A stretch of DNA of 20,686 nt from Pseudomonadota bacterium (GTDB lineage Bacteria; Pseudomonadota; Alphaproteobacteria; Caulobacterales; Caulobacteraceae): the NCBI GenBank assembly GCA_023451375.1, contig JAEXZS010000075.1, positions 1 to 20,686 on the forward strand, in the 5' to 3' direction. Positions 1 through 5,286 of the stretch are shown here, in pieces; the first letter of the stretch is position 1; each line of letters opens with the position of its first letter. The notes below the pieces were generated by a model. That model saw only the letters and a list, made by a program, of their open reading frames with translations, searched no databases and was not told where the DNA came from. The position numbers were made by a program, and so were the translations under genes.

Positions 1-64
1 CACCGGCCTCCTGCTCCCGCAGGATCCCGATGATCTGCTCTTCCGTGAACCTCGATCGCTTCAT
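1..64 (-). CDS. IS3-family transposase OrfA, N-terminal 21 codons (cut by window edge)
   Basis: Reading leftward from the ATG at 64-62 gives a protein starting MKRSRFTEEQIIGILREQEA. This is the stereotyped first helix of IS3-family OrfA, whose helix-turn-helix binds the element's terminal repeats. The gene runs off the window at position 1. OrfA normally works with a downstream OrfB (DDE integrase) made by programmed -1 frameshifting, and neither can be seen here. The identification rests on 21 residues, but this opening is very characteristic of the family. Confidence 0.8.
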   Translation of the reverse strand, partial: MKRSRFTEEQIIGILREQEAG

Positions 65-122
65 TCTGTCCGTCCTTCGTTGGGCGGACTCTAGCTATTC
101 CTGGAGGAGTTTCAGGGGGTCA
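1..122 (-). mobile_element. IS3-family insertion sequence, one end (rest outside window)
   Basis: The minus strand carries the start of an IS3-type OrfA. Outward from its start codon the sequence ends, on the minus strand, in TGACCCCCTGAAACTCC, a TG-leading terminus typical of IS3 elements, whose outer base is near 122. Immediately beyond it an unrelated tyrosine-recombinase reading frame begins mid-protein, which supports an insertion boundary there. The IS407-like group is my best guess from the OrfA N-terminus. The other end and the target duplication are outside the window. Confidence 0.7.
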
Positions 123-483
123 CGTCACACCGAACAAGGCCCTGACGATCGCTTACAACCAGCGTGGCGGTGCCTGGAAGCCTCGGCAATTGAACCAAGC
201 CGTTGATCGGCTGATCGAGAAGCTGGCCGAGACGAACCGGGTTCGTCCGAACCTGACAATCCACGGCCTGCGGCACGCGCGCGGGGTTGAGTTGGCTCTG
301 GCGGGCGCTTCGGATGCGGAGATCATGTCGCAGCTCGAACATGCGACAGATCGGGCGGCTAAGATCTATCGTAGGCAGGCGGAACGTCGGAAACTTGCGG
401 ACGCGGCTCAGAGCAAGGTCGACAAGGTAGTGAGATTACAGGGTCGCCGGCCTAAGTCAGCCGGGTATTCCACGTCACGATAG
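123..483 (+). pseudogene. Tyrosine recombinase (phage/island integrase), C-terminal remnant
   Basis: An open frame runs from the IS boundary at about 123 to a TAG at 481-483 with no proper start; a TTG at 190 is the first possible initiator. It encodes the end of an integrase catalytic domain. HGLRH (codons from 262) gives the box II His and Arg, LEHAT gives the second His, and KIYRRQ (Tyr codon 367-369) gives the nucleophile, followed by a basic tail. The arm-binding and core-binding domains and the box I Arg are missing, so the gene was almost certainly disrupted by the IS. It marks the block to its right as former or current integrative-element DNA. The missing part may lie beyond the IS outside the window. 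Confidence 0.82.
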
Positions 484-997
484 GCAAATCCTGACCGGCA
501 TAGTCGGCGTCGTCGGTTACGAGGATGTGCCCGCCTGCCCGACACATGTGAACGACGAGCACATCGTGGAACTCCAACCCACCTGCCTCAGCGGCGGCGA
601 AGCAGGGCTCCAACTCAAGGGAATCGAAGCTGTCCGCAATCTTCACGTGGTCGCCCGCCACGCAATTGAGTAGATCACAGCCCTCCTTGATCCAGTCACG
701 ATAATCATCAGCTCGGTGGATTTTGCACCTATAGTCGAATCCCGCAACATCAGCCTGAATCTTTACTGCGCGATTGAGAAATTCGCCAGCGATCAACTGC
801 GGAACGACAATCTGCGCGCCCGCTTCTAGAGCGCGCTTGTAGAATGCCGAATAGGCTCGACCCCTTGCTTCGATTTTGTCTGGGTATGGACCATTAATCG
901 ACAGCCAAATGTTCGCATCGAACATGAAGCTTTTTGCAGCGCAGTCGATCGCGTTGATCGATCGGCCTTGAAGATAGAAGCGCTCAGGCGTCGCCAC
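452..997 (-). CDS. PIN-domain protein (putative Mg2+-dependent ribonuclease, toxin-like)
   Basis: This 181-residue protein has the PIN pattern: MFDANIW (Asp27), GEF (Glu72), FHDVLVV (Asp145) and ILVTDDADY (Asp162/163), the four acidic positions that bind metal in PIN nucleases. PIN proteins are often RNases, including VapC toxins, but this one is longer than a typical VapC (about 130 residues) and no VapB-like antitoxin lies beside it. I use the GTG at 997, which overlaps the STAS-like gene by 14 nt and suggests translational coupling. An ATG at 925 would start directly at strand 1 of the fold and is possible, though I see no ribosome-binding site there. Its end overlaps the convergent integrase remnant. 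It is the last gene of a three-gene operon and the likely effector; that role is inference. Confidence 0.78.
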   Translation of the reverse strand: MATPERFYLQGRSINAIDCAAKSFMFDANIWLSINGPYPDKIEARGRAYSAFYKRALEAGAQIVVPQLIAGEFLNRAVKIQADVAGFDYRCKIHRADDYRDWIKEGCDLLNCVAGDHVKIADSFDSLELEPCFAAAEAGGLEFHDVLVVHMCRAGGHILVTDDADYAGQDLPIVTWNTRLT

Positions 998-1340
998 GTC
1001 GTACGCTCACAATATCGTCGATCCGCTCCCGATCGGCGAAGAAGCGTTTCGCGTTGTCGACCACTTTCTTTAAGAGACCGAGCTGGTCCGGAGAGGCTGC
1101 GACAGGCGGGTGAAGGAGGGCGCGAAGTTGCTCGGGATTGTACTCGTTGTAAAGTTGCCCGACCGCGGCGTTTAGAAAGGCCGTCGTAAGGCGGCCAACA
1201 CCATCGAACGACAGCGTCACAGCCTCGCCTCTCGAAAATGCGGCCACGATCTCGTCGTGAAGACGTGTGCCATCCTCGATTGATACACAAATGCTGCTAC
1301 CGACGACCTCGGTGATTCGCAGCGAGTGGGTCGAGGCCAT
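984..1340 (-). CDS. STAS-like domain protein (DUF4325 type)
   Basis: This is a 118-residue protein. Residues 40-75 (strand VTLSFDGVG, then LTTAFLNAAVGQLY) match the DUF4325 STAS-like pattern, in which a hydroxyl-residue pair at the start of a helix (here Thr52-Thr53) occupies the place of the phosphorylated Ser/Thr in anti-anti-sigma factors such as SpoIIAA or RsbV. The ATG at 1340 overlaps the ATPase stop as TGATG, with an AGGAG inside the end of the upstream gene. Its own stop lies inside the PIN gene. DUF4325 genes commonly neighbour GHKL ATPases, so I infer a switch in which the ATPase acts on this protein. Whether it is phosphorylated is unknown. Confidence 0.72.
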   Translation of the reverse strand: MASTHSLRITEVVGSSICVSIEDGTRLHDEIVAAFSRGEAVTLSFDGVGRLTTAFLNAAVGQLYNEYNPEQLRALLHPPVAASPDQLGLLKKVVDNAKRFFADRERIDDIVSVRRGDA

Positions 1341-2215
1341 CAGAATATGTCTCCTGGCTTCACTTCATTCGTCAGCCGATATGACTGACTGTCTTTCGTA
1401 TTGACGACAATCGTAACCGCAGTGCCGGGGAATGGATGCGACAGAGGCCGCATATCGACCCTCCCCGCCGCCTCTCGCCAAAAACCGCCTTGGGAGGCAA
1501 TCGTAAGCTCTCCCCCGTTCAAGCCGATGAACTCCCGCAAAATCTTGAGTCCTAACCCGCCTGGCACATCGCCCGCGCGCGTAGTGTTTGTACCGGACAT
1601 CGCCCATGCGATCGCCGCTTGAGGCGTGGGCGCATAGCCCCTCCTCATGATCTCAGCTGGAATTCCGATCCCGTGATCGACAAGCGTCATCTCGACCCGC
1701 CCCAGCTGAGGATAAAGCTGGCCACATGCCAACGCCCCTCGACTACTTTGCGAGTGAATTTCGAAGTTCGCAAATAGCTCATGGATGCCGAGGAAGAAAC
1801 GATCTGCCAACTGCCTCGACATCGCCGGCAGACCTTTGGTCTCCAAGCCCTTCCGCGCATATAGGTCAAATCTTGTGCTCTCGCCCGCGCGAAACGGGGT
1901 GAGCGGAATGACTGACGGGCGGGGGCGCTGGTGGACCGAGCCAAATAGTCCCGCATCATTTAGGATGCTGCGAACTCCTGGCTGCATCTTATCGAACCGC
2001 AGGCCAGTGCCGAACGCTGATAGCTGATTGTGCACCACATTCAGCGCCGCGCTCAGGTTGCCATTACAGAACGTCAGGTTCGTGCAGTCGATCGTAAAAA
2101 CTGGGGGCCTGGTCAAACTGGCGAGCCAGAAAATCTCGCCAAATGCGCCAAACGACCGCGCATCACACCGACCATGAACGAGGCGATAGTCGTAAGGTCG
2201 TCCGGCTAAATCCAT
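1340..2215 (-). CDS. GHKL-type ATPase with N-terminal STAS-like region
   Basis: This 291-residue protein has a histidine-kinase-like ATP fold in its C-terminal half: N-box HELFANFEIH (Glu146, Asn150), G1 box DHGIGIP (180-186), G2 box GGLGLKIL (219-226) and the closing strand PGTAVTIVV (263-271). There is no HisKA dimerisation His, so it resembles an RsbW/SpoIIAB-like protein or other GHKL ATPase rather than a sensor kinase. Residues 35-92 (FTIDCTNLTFCNGNLSAAL to GLFG) have the strand-helix rhythm of a STAS domain, with Asn-Gly-Asn where a phosphoacceptor Ser would sit. It is first in the operon with the STAS-like and PIN genes. No clear Shine-Dalgarno precedes the ATG at 2215. Codon choice looks less GC-biased than in the genes to the right of the tRNA. 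Confidence 0.78.
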   Translation of the reverse strand: MDLAGRPYDYRLVHGRCDARSFGAFGEIFWLASLTRPPVFTIDCTNLTFCNGNLSAALNVVHNQLSAFGTGLRFDKMQPGVRSILNDAGLFGSVHQRPRPSVIPLTPFRAGESTRFDLYARKGLETKGLPAMSRQLADRFFLGIHELFANFEIHSQSSRGALACGQLYPQLGRVEMTLVDHGIGIPAEIMRRGYAPTPQAAIAWAMSGTNTTRAGDVPGGLGLKILREFIGLNGGELTIASQGGFWREAAGRVDMRPLSHPFPGTAVTIVVNTKDSQSYRLTNEVKPGDIF

Positions 2216-2239
2216 TGGAACGAGAACATTCAGGAGCCG

Positions 2240-2272
2240 GCGCTGTAACGGCCGTTGTAACCGCGCTGTAAC
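2240..2272. promoter_or_regulatory. Three TGTAAC repeats upstream of the ATPase-STAS-PIN operon
   Basis: TGTAAC occurs at 2244-2249, 2256-2261 and 2267-2272, with starts 12 and 11 bp apart, so all three face the same side of the helix. The outer two sit in a longer exact repeat, GCGCTGTAAC (2240-2249 and 2263-2272). The block lies 25-57 bp before the ATPase start codon, where a promoter or operator is expected. The half-sites resemble degenerate Pho-box repeats (CTGTCAT-type) but point away from the operon. An integrase arm-type site cluster is another reading. Confidence 0.5.
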
Positions 2273-2290
2273 AACCTAGCCCCCGCTCAC

Positions 2291-2316
2291 TTTCAACGCC
2301 GGCTATGTCGTTGAAA
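2291..2316. repeat. Inverted repeat next to the tRNA-Arg 3' end
   Basis: TTTCAACG (2291-2298) and CGTTGAAA (2309-2316) form a perfect 8-bp inverted repeat with a 10-nt loop, 5 bp past the encoded CCA of the tRNA. It could help terminate or process the tRNA transcript, although no T-run follows. It could also be part of a recombinase core site, since tRNA 3' ends are common attB sites. Confidence 0.4.
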
Positions 2317-2321
2317 AGAAA

Positions 2322-2398
2322 TGGCGCACCCGAAGAGATTCGAACTCCTGACCCCCAGATTCGTAGTCTGGTGCTCTATCCAGCTGAGCTACGGGTGC
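2322..2398 (-). tRNA. tRNA-Arg(ACG)
   Basis: A 77-nt cloverleaf on the minus strand. The acceptor strands are GCACCCG and CGGGTGC, the discriminator is G and CCA is encoded. The D-arm is AGCTCAGCTGGATAGAGC, the anticodon stem is CCAGA/TCTGG around the loop CTACGAA (anticodon ACG, with A34 expected to be edited to inosine), and the T-loop is TTCGAAT. It decodes CGN arginine codons. Its 3' end faces the IS/integrase/ATPase block, which suits use as an integration site. Confidence 0.97.
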
Positions 2399-2549
2399 GC
2401 GCTCGCGTTTCGGCGAGGCGGCGTCTTTAGCCGCTCGCGCGGGGGGACGCAAGCCGGAGCGAGAGGTTTTCTCGGGGCGGCCCTTGGCGCGTCGGCCGGG
2501 ACCGCCTAGGTCGGGCGGATCGCCGTCCCGCCGCCAGGTCGATCCGTTC

Positions 2550-4256
2550 ATGCGTCTGTCTCTCCGCCGCCTCCTCGTCCCTCTCCTGTCGCTGGCCGTG
2601 GCGGCCTGCCAGACGACGGCGGCGCCCTCCGCCGCCGCCGTCGCGCGGGCGCGCGGCCCCTTCGTGGCCGCCGCCAATCCGCTGGCGGTCGAGGCGGGAA
2701 TGGCGGTGCTGCGCCGCGGCGGGTCCGCGGCGGATGCGGCGGTGGCGATCCAGGCGGTGCTCGGCCTGGTGGAGCCGCAGTCGTCGGGCCTGGGCGGCGG
2801 CGCCTTCCTGATGCACTATGACGGGGAAACCGGCGCGGTCACCGCCTATGACGGGCGCGAGACGGCGCCCGCCGCCGCGACGCCCGAACTGTTCTACGAG
2901 GACGGCCGGCCCCTGCCCTTCGTGGACGCCGTGCTGTCGGGCCGGTCGACGGGGGCGCCGGGGGCCGTGGCCATGCTGGCCATGGCGCAGAAGGACCACG
3001 GGCGGCTGGCGTGGCGCGACCTGTTCGGCGACGCCGAGCGCCTGGCCCGCGACGGCTTCGAGGTCAGTCCCCGGCTGGCGGGCATGATCAACGGAAACGC
3101 GCCCCAGGCCCGGTCGCGCTGGGCCCGCGACTACTTCGCCAAGGCCGACGGCAGCCGTTACCAGGCGGGCGACCTCCTGCGGAACCCGGCCTACGCCCGC
3201 ACGGTGCGGACGCTGGCCGAGGACGGACCGGGCGCGCTTTACGGCGGCCCGCTGGGCCGGGCCGTGGCCGAGACGGTGGCCCAGGATCCCCGCCCCGGCG
3301 CCCTGACCGAGGGCGACATCGCCGCCTATCGCCCGCTCCGCCGCGATCCGCTGTGCCGCCCCTATCGGATCTACGTCGTCTGCGTGCCGCCGCCGCCGTC
3401 CAGCGGCGTGGCCGTGCTGCAGTTCCTGGCCATGGCCGAACACACGCCGGACCTGGCCGGGGGCCCCGACAGCCCGGAGGCTTGGGTGGCGTTCGGCCGG
3501 CTTCAGCGATTGATGTACGCCGACCGCGACCGCTATGTCGGCGACAGCGACTTCGTCGGCGTGCCGATCGCCGGCCTGCTCGATCCGGACTATGTCGCCG
3601 CGCGCGCGGCCCTGATTCCGCAGGTGAACGGCGCGGTTCCCGCCGGTCGCCCGACCGGGGCGCCGCCCGTCGGCGAGGATGCGACCGCCGAACCGGGCGG
3701 CACCAGCCATCTGGTGGTGGTCGACGCCTGGGGCGATGCGGTCAGCATGACCACCACGGTCGAGAGCGTCTTCGGCTCAGGGCGGATGGCGGGGGGATTC
3801 TTCCTGAACAACCAGCTGACGGATTTCTCCTTCACCCCGATGCAGGGCGGCCGCCCGGCCGCCAATGCGGTGGCGGCGGGCAAGCGGCCGCGCTCTTCCA
3901 TGACCCCCACCCTGATCCTGGACCGGCAGGGCGACCTGGTCGGGGCGATCGGCTCGCCGGGCGGGTCCAGCATCCTGGCCTATGTGGCCAAGGCCCTGGT
4001 CGGCGTCATCGACTGGGGTCTGCCGATGCAGGAGGCGATCGCCCTGCCGAACCTGGTGGTGCGCGGCGAGATGGTGGGAGCGGATGCGCAGCAGCTGTCG
4101 CCCGAAATCAGGGAAGCCCTGGCGGCGGCGGGCATGACCGTGCGGCCGAACGCGACCGAAACCTCGGGCCTGCACGGAGCGATCTGGCGCGACGGACGCT
4201 GGGATGGCGGGGCCGATCCCCGGCGCGAGGGGGTGGCGGCGGCGGAGGCCCGCTGA
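2550..4256 (+). CDS. ggt: Gamma-glutamyltranspeptidase, predicted lipoprotein
   Basis: This is a 568-residue Ntn-hydrolase that cleaves gamma-glutamyl bonds (glutathione hydrolysis or transpeptidation) in the cell envelope. The precursor self-cleaves before a Thr: Thr385 in GGTSHLVVVD matches the catalytic site, followed by TTTVESVFGSG, FFLNNQLTDFS and the substrate-binding GSPGGSSIL. I start at the ATG at 2550 because it gives a signal peptide MRLSLRRLLVPLLSLAVAAC with lipobox VAAC, so Cys20 would be lipidated. An upstream in-frame ATG at 2484 would bury this signal under 22 residues. The gene is convergent with the LpxR-like gene, with only 3 bp between the stops. Family membership is clear; the in vivo substrate is not. 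Confidence 0.93.
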   Translation: MRLSLRRLLVPLLSLAVAACQTTAAPSAAAVARARGPFVAAANPLAVEAGMAVLRRGGSAADAAVAIQAVLGLVEPQSSGLGGGAFLMHYDGETGAVTAYDGRETAPAAATPELFYEDGRPLPFVDAVLSGRSTGAPGAVAMLAMAQKDHGRLAWRDLFGDAERLARDGFEVSPRLAGMINGNAPQARSRWARDYFAKADGSRYQAGDLLRNPAYARTVRTLAEDGPGALYGGPLGRAVAETVAQDPRPGALTEGDIAAYRPLRRDPLCRPYRIYVVCVPPPPSSGVAVLQFLAMAEHTPDLAGGPDSPEAWVAFGRLQRLMYADRDRYVGDSDFVGVPIAGLLDPDYVAARAALIPQVNGAVPAGRPTGAPPVGEDATAEPGGTSHLVVVDAWGDAVSMTTTVESVFGSGRMAGGFFLNNQLTDFSFTPMQGGRPAANAVAAGKRPRSSMTPTLILDRQGDLVGAIGSPGGSSILAYVAKALVGVIDWGLPMQEAIALPNLVVRGEMVGADAQQLSPEIREALAAAGMTVRPNATETSGLHGAIWRDGRWDGGADPRREGVAAAEAR

Positions 4257-4259
4257 GGC

Positions 4260-5117
4260 TCAGCGGCGCGGCTTGATCGACAGCTGGAAGGCGATCAGGC
4301 CTTCGTCGACATCGGTGTCCAGGCCGCTCATGCCGCGCAGCCCCTTGCCTGCGTCGATCTCGCGATAGACCACGCCCAAAGAGGTGTGCACGTCGCCCCG
4401 GCGATAGGCCACGCCGATCGAGGCGTCGCCCAGGAAGGAGCCCCGGTCGTTGGTGTAGCCGGATCGCGCATAGTCACCGTCGCGCGTGCGGGCGAAGTTG
4501 TAGCCGACTGCCCGGCCCGAACCGGCGGCGTACAGATACCAGCGCGGTCGCTCGCCGAACCGTTCGTGCCCGTCGGGGGCCAGCCGCTCCAGGCCCTCGC
4601 CGACCTTCAGCGTGGCGCCGGCCTCGGCCGAGCCGCCTTCGCTGCCGACGCCGAAGCCCGCATGGGGCGTCAGGCTGACCTCGAGACCCGAGGCCGTGCG
4701 GCCCCGGGCGGCGGTGAAGCCGCGCACATAGCGGACGTCATAGGCCTCGGCGTCCATTTCGGCCGCGTCCAACGGCGTGACCGGGACAGGCGCCCCGTCC
4801 GCGCGGCGCAGCCGGCCGGCGGTCTCCAGCGTCAGGCGATCCGCCGAAGCGCCTCGGTCCAGCCAGACATCGCGGCGGGTGGTGACGGCGAGGCCGGACC
4901 GGTCCTCCGCCTCGAACGCGCTGGGCAGATCGATGGGCGTCCCGAAGCGGGGGTCGGTCGTGTCGACGCGGAATCCCTGGTGGTTCAGCTGAGCGATGGG
5001 CGCGTCGGCGGCGGGCGCTTCGTCGAAGGCGTGGGGCGCCCACAGCTGTCGGGCCTCCGCGACGTGGGCCGTCGCCAGCACGCCCCCCAGACCGACGATC
5101 CAAGCCGCCACACGCAT
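4260..5117 (-). CDS. LpxR/DUF2219-like outer-membrane beta-barrel protein
   Basis: This 285-residue exported protein has a signal peptide at 1-22, cut after AEA. Residues 146-176 (LEVSLTPHAGFGVG, then SAEAGATLKVG) and 192-285 (RWYLYAAGSGRAVGYN, then GDASIGVAYRRGDVHTSLGVVYRE, ending in a short strand) match the second half of LpxR-family barrels, which remove 3'-acyloxyacyl chains from lipid A in the outer membrane. His152 corresponds to the region of the family's catalytic His. The N-terminal Asn-Asp motif of active LpxR is not evident, so activity is uncertain. GGGGAG lies 6 nt before the ATG at 5117. The gene seems monocistronic. Confidence 0.72.
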   Translation of the reverse strand: MRVAAWIVGLGGVLATAHVAEARQLWAPHAFDEAPAADAPIAQLNHQGFRVDTTDPRFGTPIDLPSAFEAEDRSGLAVTTRRDVWLDRGASADRLTLETAGRLRRADGAPVPVTPLDAAEMDAEAYDVRYVRGFTAARGRTASGLEVSLTPHAGFGVGSEGGSAEAGATLKVGEGLERLAPDGHERFGERPRWYLYAAGSGRAVGYNFARTRDGDYARSGYTNDRGSFLGDASIGVAYRRGDVHTSLGVVYREIDAGKGLRGMSGLDTDVDEGLIAFQLSIKPRR

Positions 5118-5243
5118 TCGGTCTCCCCAGTCCGTCCGCTGAACTAGCCTAACCCGTTAACGAGCGGCGAGTCCAACCGACATTTTCGCGACATCATCCT
5201 GCCGCTTTTCAACGTCGGGCGAGGGGTGCGGGTTCCGGATGCG

Positions 5244-5270
5244 AAAAGGGCCCCGCTTTCGCGAGGCCCT
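5244..5270 (-). terminator. Intrinsic terminator of nrdA
   Basis: On the minus strand a 10-bp stem (AGGGCCTCGC paired with GCGGGGCCCT, one T-G wobble) closes a GAAA tetraloop and is followed by TTTT. It begins 16 nt past the nrdA stop codon. Confidence 0.88.
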
Positions 5271-5286
5271 GGTGATGCGCTTCAAC

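Noticed and set aside
452..997. PIN gene considered as a standard VapC of a VapBC pair
   Set aside because: It is longer than typical VapC and its upstream partner is a STAS-like protein, not a ribbon-helix-helix or AbrB-type antitoxin.
2427..3710. Long leftward and alternate-frame open frames within ggt
   Set aside because: Arg/Gly/His-rich translations without motifs, overlapping a complete gamma-glutamyltranspeptidase with lipobox and catalytic Thr.
5149..5161. TAACCCGTTAAC considered as a CtrA binding site
   Set aside because: The TTAA half-sites are not separated by 7 nt as CtrA requires, and one half-site is imperfect.
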